DNA of 47,272 nt from Deltaproteobacteria bacterium (GTDB lineage: Bacteria > Desulfobacterota > Desulfobaccia > Desulfobaccales > 0-14-0-80-60-11). The DNA lies in NCBI GenBank assembly GCA_021813445.1, contig JAKAKP010000049.1, forward strand, positions 1 to 47,272. Direction: 5' to 3'. The position numbers and the translations under genes were made by a program. The notes below the pieces were generated by a model. It was not told the DNA's origin. It made no database searches and saw only the letters and a program-made list of their open reading frames with translations. Numbering within the stretch: the first letter of the stretch is position 1; each line of letters begins with the position of its first letter. This document shows, piece after piece, positions 38,653 through 46,475 of this stretch.

Positions 38653-39186
38653 ATGGGAGAATCGCAGAAGAAAAAACTTGGCGCCAAATCTGGTGGCACA
38701 GGCGTCTCGCCTGTGCATTCTTTTAAGATTAACGTCAGAAACCTGCCCCACTGGCAAATGCCGGGGAGTGTTTATTTTATCACTTGGCGCAGCAAGGACT
38801 ATCAAACTTTATCCCCGGAAGAACGCACCATCACCTTAGAAGCCATAAAATATTGGGATGGCCGCAAATGGACAGTTTATGCGGCGGTGGTCATGCCGGA
38901 CCATGTCCATCTGTTAGGTCAACCCCTTGCGTTTCCCGAGGGAGGATTTGTAAACTTAGCAAAGATTATCCACAGTGTTAAAAGCTATTCTGCCCATGAA
39001 ATAAAGAAGAAGCGAGCTACAGAGGCCTCCGTCTGGCAGGATGAGAGGTTTGATCGCATTGTCCGGGATGAGGCAGAATTTATAGAGAAATGGCAGTATC
39101 TCAGAAATAATCCGGTTAAACGAGAATTAGTGGAATATCCTGAAGACTATCCCTGGCTGTATGAGAAGGTGATTGAAGAAAGATAA
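38653..39186 (+). CDS. REP-associated tyrosine transposase (RAYT, Y1/HUH)
   Basis: A member of the IS200-related RAYT family that nicks at REP hairpins. The HUH motif is DHVHLL (His84, His86) and a candidate nucleophile is Tyr112 in HSVKSYSAHEI. The N-terminal LPHWQMPGSVYFITWR is the typical RAYT strand. It is flanked by two perfect inverted 25-bp REPs. The left REP lies inside the open frame and would encode GGTGVSPV (14-21) if translation starts at the ATG at 38653. A GTG at 38713, at the REP edge, is the alternative start. Catalytic residues look intact. Confidence 0.9.
   Translation: MGESQKKKLGAKSGGTGVSPVHSFKINVRNLPHWQMPGSVYFITWRSKDYQTLSPEERTITLEAIKYWDGRKWTVYAAVVMPDHVHLLGQPLAFPEGGFVNLAKIIHSVKSYSAHEIKKKRATEASVWQDERFDRIVRDEAEFIEKWQYLRNNPVKRELVEYPEDYPWLYEKVIEER
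38692..38716. repeat. Left REP of the transposase unit
   Basis: GGTG followed by GCACAGGCG-TCT-CGCCTGTGC. It is the exact reverse complement of the right REP at 39191-39215. Confidence 0.95.
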
Positions 39187-39190
39187 TTGA

Positions 39191-39215
39191 GCACAGGCGA
39201 GACGCCTGTGCCACC
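39191..39215. repeat. Right REP of the transposase unit
   Basis: GCACAGGCG-AGA-CGCCTGTGC followed by CACC, 4 bases after the transposase stop. With the left REP it defines a unit of about 525 bp that may move together. Confidence 0.95.
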
Positions 39216-39227
39216 AGCCTTCTTTCA

Positions 39228-39924
39228 ATGGAAGTAAGTCTGATGCAAGATTCTGAAGGTAATTTAACTACAAACCTAAATTTCAAAGAAAAACTAGATA
39301 TAAGGATTCAAACTTGTCTAGATTTAATACCCTTCGGGGTAGGGTCATTTTTATTGAAATTGTATTATGGTGTAAGAACCGAAAGGCGAATAAAAAGAAT
39401 AGAAGTATTTCTTGCTGAGATTGCACAGAGAATCGGCAAATTGGAAGAGCAACAAGTTAAAGAAATAGAAAATAACTTAAAATATCTAGATACTTTTGAA
39501 AAAAGATGGTCTTGTTTTTATCTTTGAAGAGTTGTTTGAAAAAGTAGAGCGAGAGGTTATTAAAAAGAAAATCGAATATTACCAGAAATATTTTATTGGT
39601 ACTCTGAATAATCCAGTAAACGAGAGCAATTTTGGTGAAAGAAGATTTTTCTTAGATATTTTGGGAACCATGTCTCTACTTGAATGTGAATTATTAATAG
39701 AATTGTATAATTATGAGAGAAGTCAAATGGTTCAAGTTGGTGATTTAAGAAAGGAAGGGGTCGTTCAATATGCTATAGTTGGAGCGATAAATAGGTTAAA
39801 ATCAAATGGCTTACTAAGAGCAATACGACCATCAATAATGGGTAAGGCGGAATATGAACTGAGAGAAGAGGTAGAATTAAGCTCTCTTGGGCTGAAATTT
39901 TATGAATTCTGTATGGAATCTTAA
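39228..39924 (+). pseudogene. AT-rich gene split by a frameshift in an A-run
   Basis: Two frames join at 39496-39527. The first (39228-39527) ends abnormally after LKYLDTFEKRW. The second continues, in the +1 frame, with KDGLVFIFEELFEKVEREVI and runs to 39924. Removing one A from the A6 run at 39499-39504 restores one protein of about 231 aa: a coiled N-terminal half (TERRIKRIEVFLAEIAQRI) and a C-terminal part like a winged helix (YAIVGAINRLKSNGLLRAI). No family is recognised. Base composition is far more A/T-rich than the neighbours, which suggests horizontal transfer. A sequencing error or transcriptional slippage is possible. Confidence 0.7.
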
Positions 39925-39941
39925 TTAGGCAAAAAGAATAT

Positions 39942-40547
39942 ATGCGACCTTCCTGGAATGAATACTTCATGCTCATCGCCAAGCTGGTGAGCACCCGCTC
40001 CACTTGCAACAGCCGGCCCACCGGCGCGGTGCTGGTCAAGGACCGGCAGATTCTGGCCACCGGCTATAACGGCTCCATGCCCGGCGCGCCCCACTGCACC
40101 GACCAGACCATGCCGGACGGTTCGCCTTATTGCCACCGCCGGGCCTTGCAGATTGCGGACGTGGACAAGTACAACTACTGCCGGGCCTCCCACGCCGAGG
40201 CCAACGCCATCGCCCAGGCGGCCCGCTACGGCGTGGCCATCAAGGGGGCGACGCTTTATGTCACCCTGGAGCCTTGTTTCGTGTGTATCAAACTCCTGGC
40301 CACCGCCCAGATCACCCGGGTCTATTTCGAGATGGGCTATGAGTCCCGGGACCGGGCCCGGGACGCGTTCTGGCGGGATGCCGTCAAAGACGCGGGCATC
40401 GAGGTCTACGAGCAGTTGACCATCACCCCCGAGAGCCTGGCGAATATCTTGCCGAGCCTGGAAGGGATTACTTCCGCCCGGCGTCTCCGGGCCACCGGGG
40501 CCGCCCAGGCCCCCCGGCCTCTGCCCGGCGCCGTGGAGATGGACTGA
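39942..40547 (+). CDS. Deoxycytidylate (dCMP) deaminase
   Basis: A zinc cytidine-deaminase-fold enzyme that makes dUMP for dTMP synthesis (ComEB/dCMP deaminase group). Zinc ligands and catalytic residues: SHAEANAI (His84, Glu86) and TLEPCFVC (Cys112, Cys115). The start MRPSWNEYFMLIAKLVSTRS with TCNSRPTGAVLV and ATGYNG is typical. 201 aa; about 40 C-terminal residues lie beyond the core. GC content returns to the local level right after the AT-rich pseudogene. Confidence 0.93.
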   Translation: MRPSWNEYFMLIAKLVSTRSTCNSRPTGAVLVKDRQILATGYNGSMPGAPHCTDQTMPDGSPYCHRRALQIADVDKYNYCRASHAEANAIAQAARYGVAIKGATLYVTLEPCFVCIKLLATAQITRVYFEMGYESRDRARDAFWRDAVKDAGIEVYEQLTITPESLANILPSLEGITSARRLRATGAAQAPRPLPGAVEMD

Positions 40548-40615
40548 GCGCTATTGCTTCATTTCCTAAAGTGTATGACAATTATCGCCGTTGCGGGTTG
40601 AAGGACTGCTTTTTA

Positions 40616-40696
40616 AGTCCCCCTTTTCTAAAGGGGGATTTAGGGGGATTATCGGACGCCTATTAATCCCCCTCCCCCTCTTTATAAAAGGGGGGA
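40616..40696. repeat. Nested palindrome, CCCCCTTT/AAAGGGGG family (copy 4)
   Basis: AGTCCCCCTTTTCTAAAGGG with GGATTTAGGGGGATT, then ATTAATCCCCCTCCCCCTC and AAAAGGGGGG. It lies between the dCMP deaminase and ftsK. Confidence 0.8.
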
Positions 40697-40749
40697 AAGA
40701 ATGCCGCGAGTTATAAATCATTGTAATTGACCAGAACAACTGAAGATTC

Positions 40750-43020
40750 ATGGCAAAAAACCTCAAACCCAAAAAGAATAGCGCCTCTCCCAAGAACAAC
40801 GGCGCCGGCCGCAAGGGCAAGGCTGCGTCTGCCACGGTGGCCGCCGCCTCCCCTCCCTGGTCCCGGCGTCTGGCCCAGGAGATGCTGGCGATCTTGCTCC
40901 TGGGGCTGGCCCTCTTTGCTTTGCTGGCCCTGGTGAGTTATTCCCGCCATGATCCCCAGGGCCTGCTGGAGGCCTGGAAAGCCGCGGCGGTGCGCAATTG
41001 GATGGGCAAAGCCGGGGCCCTGCTGGCCGCGCTCTTTCTCAATGGTTTCGGCCTGGCGGCGCTGTGGCTCCCGGCCGTGTTTTTGGGTCTGGCCTGGACT
41101 TCCCACCGCCATGGCCTGGAGACCTTGTCGCCCTGGCAATTCCTGGCGGGCTTCGGCGTCTTTGCGGCCACAGCCGGGCTGCTGACTCTGGCCTGGCCCT
41201 TCATCCCCTGGGAAGGCGGCCACCTCAGCGGCGGCGGCCTGGTGGGGTCCATTTTTTGCCGCAGCCTCCTGGCCAACCTCAACCCCCCGGGTGCGGCCCT
41301 GGCCCTGGGGGTGATCTTGTTGCTCTGCCTGATGGGGGCCACCCGCCTCTCTTTTGTGGGCCTCCTGGCTTTGTTGGGCCGGATGCTGCAGGGCCTGGTG
41401 TCTCTCTTCCGGCGCCGCCGGGAAGAGGCGGCAGCTCCTCCCCCCCGGCCCCGGCGGGTTGCTCCGGAGCGGCCCCTGGTCACCCGGCCTGCCGGCGAGC
41501 CCCCGGAAGTGGTCACTAGGCCTGCCAGCGCGCCCGCGCCTGACCCGGCTGCGGTGGTGGTGCCCAAGCCCCGGCGCGGCGGGGCTGTAAGTGGCTTCAC
41601 CTTGCCGCCTCTGGACCTCCTGGACCAGGTGCCCCCCTGGGATCAACAGGTACACGAGGGCATGATGGTGGCCCAGGCGGAGAAGCTGGAGGACACCCTG
41701 CGCCATTTCGGGGTGGAGGGCAAGGTCGTGTCCATCACCACCGGCCCGGTGGTGAGCCGCTTCGAACTGGAACCCGCGCCGGGGGTGAAAATCAGCAAGG
41801 TCACCGGCCTGGCCGACGACCTGGCCCTGGCCTTAAAAGCCCTGTCCATCCGCATTGTCGCACCCGTGCCGGGCAAGGCGGTCATCGGCATAGAGGTCCC
41901 TAATGCCAAGCGCCAGGTGGTGGGCCTGCGGGAGATCCTGGCGGACGCGGCCTACCGCAAGTCCACTTCCCGACTGACCATCGCTTTGGGCAAAGACATC
42001 ATGGGCCAGCCGGTGGTCAACGACCTGGGGAAAATGCCCCACCTGCTCATCGCCGGGGCCACGGGCAGCGGTAAAAGCGTGGGCCTCAACGCCATGATCC
42101 TGAGTATTTTGTACAAGGCCACCCCCCAGGAGGTGCGCTTTCTCCTCATCGATCCCAAGCGTATTGAGCTTTCCACCTATGAGGGCATTCCCCATCTGCT
42201 GCACCCGGTGGTGGTCAGCCCCAAGGAGGCCACCGTGGCCCTGCATTGGGCGGTGGCGGAGATGGAGCGGCGCTATGCCCTGCTCTCCGACCAAGCGGTG
42301 CGCAACATCGAAGGCTTCAACCAGAAGGTGGTCAAGAACGCCAAAGAAAGGCTGCGGGAGGGAGAGGAGCCCCTCAAGCCGCTGCCGTACATCGTCATTG
42401 TCATCGATGAACTGGCGGACCTGATGCTGGTCTCCTCCCGGGACACGGAAGAATATCTCATCCGCCTGGCCCAGAAGGCCCGGGCCTCGGGCGTCCACCT
42501 CCTGGTGGCCACCCAGCGGCCCTCGGTGGACGTGATCACCGGCCTGATCAAAGCCAATTTTCCCACCCGCGTCTCTTACCAGGTGTCAGCCAAGGCCGAC
42601 TCCCGGGTCGTGCTGGACGCGGTGGGCGCAGAAAGACTCCTGGGTATGGGTGACCTGCTGTTTCTGCCTCCGGGGACTTCCCGGCTGAAGCGCATCCACG
42701 GCGCCTTCGTCTCCGATGAAGAAGTCACCCGGGTGGTGGAGTTTCTGAAAGCCCAACAGTCGCCGGAGTATGAAGGCGGCATCCTGGAGATGCAGGAAAA
42801 GGAAGTGGAAGAAGCGGAGGCGGGGGAAAAGGATGAGAAATGGGACGCGGCCGTGGAACTGGTGGCCGAAACCCGCAACGCCTCCATTTCCATGCTGCAG
42901 CGCCGCCTGCGCATCGGTTATAACCGCGCGGCCCGCATCATCGAGACCATGGAAAGCGAAGGCCTCATCGGCCCCTCCGACGGTCTCAAACCCCGGGAGG
43001 TTTATATCCCCCGGAGATAA
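40750..43020 (+). CDS. ftsK: DNA translocase FtsK
   Basis: FtsK pumps DNA at the division septum during chromosome segregation. The N-terminal part has about four membrane segments (LLLGLALFALLALVSY and following). A proline/arginine-rich linker leads to the motor with Walker A GATGSGKSVGLN (about 435-446), Walker B YIVIVIDELADLM and ATQRPSVDVITGLIKANFPTR. The C-terminal winged-helix gamma domain reads SMLQRRLRIGYNRAARIIE. 756 aa is on the short side but complete. Confidence 0.97.
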   Translation: MAKNLKPKKNSASPKNNGAGRKGKAASATVAAASPPWSRRLAQEMLAILLLGLALFALLALVSYSRHDPQGLLEAWKAAAVRNWMGKAGALLAALFLNGFGLAALWLPAVFLGLAWTSHRHGLETLSPWQFLAGFGVFAATAGLLTLAWPFIPWEGGHLSGGGLVGSIFCRSLLANLNPPGAALALGVILLLCLMGATRLSFVGLLALLGRMLQGLVSLFRRRREEAAAPPPRPRRVAPERPLVTRPAGEPPEVVTRPASAPAPDPAAVVVPKPRRGGAVSGFTLPPLDLLDQVPPWDQQVHEGMMVAQAEKLEDTLRHFGVEGKVVSITTGPVVSRFELEPAPGVKISKVTGLADDLALALKALSIRIVAPVPGKAVIGIEVPNAKRQVVGLREILADAAYRKSTSRLTIALGKDIMGQPVVNDLGKMPHLLIAGATGSGKSVGLNAMILSILYKATPQEVRFLLIDPKRIELSTYEGIPHLLHPVVVSPKEATVALHWAVAEMERRYALLSDQAVRNIEGFNQKVVKNAKERLREGEEPLKPLPYIVIVIDELADLMLVSSRDTEEYLIRLAQKARASGVHLLVATQRPSVDVITGLIKANFPTRVSYQVSAKADSRVVLDAVGAERLLGMGDLLFLPPGTSRLKRIHGAFVSDEEVTRVVEFLKAQQSPEYEGGILEMQEKEVEEAEAGEKDEKWDAAVELVAETRNASISMLQRRLRIGYNRAARIIETMESEGLIGPSDGLKPREVYIPRR

Positions 43021-43023
43021 GAA

Positions 43024-45276
43024 TTACCCTTCGCCCGCGATCATCACCCGGTTGCGGCCCTCTTGCTTGCCCTGGTAGAGAGCGGCGTCCGCGGCCCGGA
43101 TGAGGGCCTCTTCATCCTTACCGTGCTCCGGAAAGATCGCCACTCCCAGAGACACGGTAACCGGTCCCAGGGACTGGCCGTGATATTCCACTTGCAGGTT
43201 TTCCACTCCCTGGCGCAATCTTTCGGCCCGCAGACGAGTGATCTCCACCGACGCCTCCGGCAAGATCAGGATGAATTCTTCCCCCCCAAAGCGACAGGCA
43301 ATATCCTCCTGGCGGATATTGGTCTGCAAGAAATTGCCCACGGCTTGCAGCAGGGTATCCCCTGCTTCATGGCCAAAGGTATCATTAAATCTTTTAAAGT
43401 GATCCAGGTCAACCATAATAACTCCCAGGGGGGCCTGCTTGCGCTGGACCCGCCGGATTTCCCGCTCCAGGGTGTCTTCCATGTAGCGCCGGTTGAACAA
43501 ACCGGTCAAAGGATCATGGGTCGCTTGCTGCATGAGGAAATTTCGCAGTTTCAGGTTGGCCAGGGACAGGGCAATCTGTTTGGCCGCGGTGGAGGCCAGC
43601 CTCTTTTTCGATTCGCTTAAGGGCTCATCCACAGAATTTTCCTGGGACCTCTTGAGTAACAGCAGCAATCCCAGGTTTTCGTTATGGGCGGTGATGGGGA
43701 CGCAGAGAAACCTGGCGGCTGCCGTTCCCTCCAAATGGGCGCAAAGCAAGCCGGACGCAGGGTCCTGGACCAGGTGCTCCTGTCCTTTCCGCAACGCCCA
43801 GCATTCATCCGGGGCGAACACCGTGGCCCCCGGCGGGGATTCCCCCCAGTGGACCACGGCTTCCAGGACATTCTTTTTTTCCTGGTATACGAACAAGGCC
43901 CCCGAGCCATCGGGGAACATCAGGGGGATATACTGGCCTACACCGGCATACGCTTCTTCCAGGGTGTTGCAAGCCTGCAGGAGGTCCCCCATTTCGTTGA
44001 GCAGAGTGATATCCCGGTTGCGGCGACTGAATTCATAGACCCAGACCTTGAGTTTCTCATTGGCTTTAAAGAGTTCTTCTTCCATCTGCCGGCGTTCGGT
44101 GACATCTTCCAGTACCGCAATGACTCCGGTTAATTCATCTGGAGGGCCATTGAAGGGGAACATGGAAAAGCTGAATTCCATGACCATGCCATTGCGATGC
44201 CGGCATTCCCCGCCACCGCGCACCGGCTCTCCATTCAGACCCCTGGAATACAAATCTTGGAACTCCGGCGACTGGTTTTCCGTGAGGATAGGTGGCTGCT
44301 GTCCCATTACTTCAGAGCTCCTCCAGCCGAACATGTTTTCCGCGGCGGGATTCCAAAGGCGCACGCAGCCCTGGGTGTCCAGGGCCATGATGGCCAACGG
44401 TGACGCCTTAATATAGGCTCCCAAGGTTTGCTTGGCCTCCTGGAGGTCTATCTCGGTCCGCCGCTGCTGCGCCAGGCTTTTTCCCAGGTGGCTGGAGCCA
44501 AAGGCGATGCACACCAGCCCCAGCAGCCAGAAAAATCCATGGCTTATCCAGATCATGGACATATGCATCCGGTTTGCGGCCCTGAGGGGCTCCAGCGGCA
44601 CCGCGACGCTGATCCCTCCGGCGATATCACCTACCTTGTAACCCTGCGCGGCATGGCATTGGAGGCAGGCCTTCTCAACCACCAGGGGTCGGATCAGTCG
44701 CAGGTAATCCTGGTCCGGCATCTGCTCAACGGAACTAAATTCTGGGGCTCCTTCTTCCAGTTTTTTAATTGCTCTGGCTTCCCAAAAGTCTGGGCTATCT
44801 TCCGGGCGCAGAGGCTTAAGACTGATAAGACGCCCCTGCACCTGGTGTTGGTGGGCCAACTCATAAAGCTGCCGGATCATATATGGCGGGTTTACCAGGG
44901 TCAGGGTCCGGCCGGAGGGGGTGCGAAGGTCCCGTTCCGGCTTCCGGGGCAGGTAAGGGTTGGGCGGGTTCTTTTCATCAACCTCAACGTAAACGCCTTT
45001 GTGGATGGTGTTCCAATTCTGGAAGAGAGTAATCTGGTCTACCCGGCTCCGGGCCTCAGCCCGGGCAATCCGCAAGGTCGCCTGGTTTTCCTGGTACAGA
45101 GTCCCCATCAGGAAGATGAGTACTACGGCGGTCCAGGCGAATACCAGCAGGCCTGTGTAACGGCGTAGAGAGGTCACCGGAGGCTTGGTTTTTACAGCGT
45201 CTTCCGGATTCTGGGACGGGTTCTTGGGTTCCAAGTTACTCCCTTCTGTGGCTGCGGTAAGGAACTCCACCAACAT
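43024..45276 (-). CDS. Diguanylate cyclase with c-type-heme periplasmic sensor, PAS and GAF domains
   Basis: A 750-aa signalling protein predicted to make cyclic di-GMP. Between two membrane segments (about 40-59 and 240-262) lies a periplasmic DUF3365/Tll0287-like sensor with a CLQCH heme-binding motif (204-208). A PAS domain (about 278-393), a GAF domain (about 420-578) and a GGDEF domain follow. The active site is GGEEF (664-668), preceded by an RQED inhibitory I-site (655-658), so it is probably active and product-inhibited. The ATG at 45276 is used; a TTG at 45297 would add 7 residues. It is convergent with ftsK, 3 bases apart. Confidence 0.92.
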   Translation of the reverse strand: MLVEFLTAATEGSNLEPKNPSQNPEDAVKTKPPVTSLRRYTGLLVFAWTAVVLIFLMGTLYQENQATLRIARAEARSRVDQITLFQNWNTIHKGVYVEVDEKNPPNPYLPRKPERDLRTPSGRTLTLVNPPYMIRQLYELAHQHQVQGRLISLKPLRPEDSPDFWEARAIKKLEEGAPEFSSVEQMPDQDYLRLIRPLVVEKACLQCHAAQGYKVGDIAGGISVAVPLEPLRAANRMHMSMIWISHGFFWLLGLVCIAFGSSHLGKSLAQQRRTEIDLQEAKQTLGAYIKASPLAIMALDTQGCVRLWNPAAENMFGWRSSEVMGQQPPILTENQSPEFQDLYSRGLNGEPVRGGGECRHRNGMVMEFSFSMFPFNGPPDELTGVIAVLEDVTERRQMEEELFKANEKLKVWVYEFSRRNRDITLLNEMGDLLQACNTLEEAYAGVGQYIPLMFPDGSGALFVYQEKKNVLEAVVHWGESPPGATVFAPDECWALRKGQEHLVQDPASGLLCAHLEGTAAARFLCVPITAHNENLGLLLLLKRSQENSVDEPLSESKKRLASTAAKQIALSLANLKLRNFLMQQATHDPLTGLFNRRYMEDTLEREIRRVQRKQAPLGVIMVDLDHFKRFNDTFGHEAGDTLLQAVGNFLQTNIRQEDIACRFGGEEFILILPEASVEITRLRAERLRQGVENLQVEYHGQSLGPVTVSLGVAIFPEHGKDEEALIRAADAALYQGKQEGRNRVMIAGEG

Positions 45277-45377
45277 TATATCGACCGAATGACCCAAAAG
45301 ATTGAGTCAATATTGAGTTAATAATCCCTTTTCCGGCCATTTTGAGGGGGCCCAAACTCCTCGGGCAGATGATCGAA

Positions 45378-45407
45378 TGTAAACACCTATGGTTTTTTTG
45401 GTTGACA
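45378..45407 (+). promoter_or_regulatory. Candidate BirA-type operator and -35 upstream of bioB
   Basis: TGTAAAC (45378-45384) and GTTGACA (45401-45407) form a 7-bp dyad with one mismatch and a 16-base spacer, close to the geometry of known biotin repressor sites. The right half includes TTGACA, which would serve as the bioB -35. No clear -10 is seen. Confidence 0.4.
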
Positions 45408-45439
45408 ATAATTTGTTTTTAGACGAAGCTTAACGCCGT

Positions 45440-46399
45440 ATGTCTTTCACTCAAACAGATTTTGCCGATATCTTTCAGCGGTCCTGGACGGACATGTGGC
45501 CGCTGCTGGCGGAGAACAACCGTATCCGGGAGCGGTATTTCGGCAGGCAGGTCAGTTTCTGCGTCATTACCAACGCCAAGTCCGGGCTATGTTCCGAGGA
45601 CTGCGCCTTCTGTTCCCAGGCGGCGGGTGCCAAGGGGGAAATCCCCCGTTATCCCTTGCCTCCCCAGGAAGAATTGGTGGCGGCCGCGGCCGAGGCCGCC
45701 CGGGCCGGGGCCGCCCGCTTTTCCCTGGTGACCTCCGGCCGGGGCCTCACCTCCCCGAAGGAGCAGGCGGCCCTGCTGCGGACGGTGGCCGCCATTGTCG
45801 AGGCAGTGCCCATTCAAGTCTGCGCGTCCCTGGGTATTGTGGATCGGGGATTCCTGCAAGAGCTGCAGGCCGCGGGGGTGCGGCGTTTCCACCATAACCT
45901 CGAAGCCGCGGCCTCTTTCTTTCCCCAAATCTGCACCACCCACTCCTATGAGGAACGGGTGGCCACCATCGCCGCAGCCCGGGACGCCGGGCTGTCCGTG
46001 TGCGCCGGGGGCATCCTGGGGTTGGGGGAAAGTGTGGCGCAACGCTGGGAACTGGCCCAGGCCTTGAAGGAATTGGCCGTGGACGCCATCCCCCTAAATT
46101 TCCTGCACCCATTGCCGGGCACGCCCTTAGCCGGACGGCCCCTGTTGTCCCCCCTGGAGGCCTTGCAGATCATCGCGGCCTTCCGCCTCCTGTTTCCGGA
46201 CCGGTCCCTCATCATCTGCGGCGGCCGCCAGGTGACGTTGCGCTCCCTGGGTCCCCTGATCTTCGCCGCGGGGGCCAATTGCCTGATGACCGGCGATTAC
46301 CTCACCACCAAAGGCCGTCTCCCCGACGAAGACCGGCAGATGCTGGCCGACCTGGGCCTGGACCTGGTGCGGGAAAGGAAAGTGGTCTGTGATCAGTGA
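45440..46399 (+). CDS. bioB: Biotin synthase
   Basis: A radical-SAM enzyme that inserts sulfur into dethiobiotin. The cluster motif is CSEDCAFC (Cys 51, 55, 58) followed by SQAA. YPLPPQEELVAAA, HHNLEAAASFFP, CAGGILGLGES and PLNFLHPLPGTP are all BioB-like. 319 aa. The last codons and the stop are part of a heptamer array (TGATCAG). bioD follows after 76 bases. Confidence 0.95.
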   Translation: MSFTQTDFADIFQRSWTDMWPLLAENNRIRERYFGRQVSFCVITNAKSGLCSEDCAFCSQAAGAKGEIPRYPLPPQEELVAAAAEAARAGAARFSLVTSGRGLTSPKEQAALLRTVAAIVEAVPIQVCASLGIVDRGFLQELQAAGVRRFHHNLEAAASFFPQICTTHSYEERVATIAAARDAGLSVCAGGILGLGESVAQRWELAQALKELAVDAIPLNFLHPLPGTPLAGRPLLSPLEALQIIAAFRLLFPDRSLIICGGRQVTLRSLGPLIFAAGANCLMTGDYLTTKGRLPDEDRQMLADLGLDLVRERKVVCDQ

Positions 46400-46410
46400 T
46401 CAGTGGCCAG
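46390..46410. repeat. Heptamer array, TGATCAG type
   Basis: Units TGATCAG, TGATCAG, TGGCCAG. The bioB stop codon TGA (46397-46399) is the start of the second unit, so the array overlaps the end of the gene. Confidence 0.65.
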
Positions 46411-46415
46411 TAAAA

Positions 46416-46456
46416 TTTTTGCGTCTAACTTTGCGCCTTGGCGTCTTTGCGTGAGG
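46416..46456. repeat. Dispersed 42-bp octamer-type repeat, copy 3 (inverted)
   Basis: Reverse complement of the repeat at 20068 and 33221, with a few changes (TTTTTGCGTCTAACTTTGCG, then CCTTGGCGTCTTTGCGTGAG). It fills the spacer between bioB and bioD. Confidence 0.85.
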
Positions 46457-46475
46457 CTGCACCCTTTTTTGAGAG

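Noticed and set aside
39498-39505. Programmed -1 frameshift at the A6G run
   Set aside because: The downstream frame is +1 (equivalent to -2) relative to the first, so a dnaX-type -1 slip would not join them. A single extra A is the simpler explanation.
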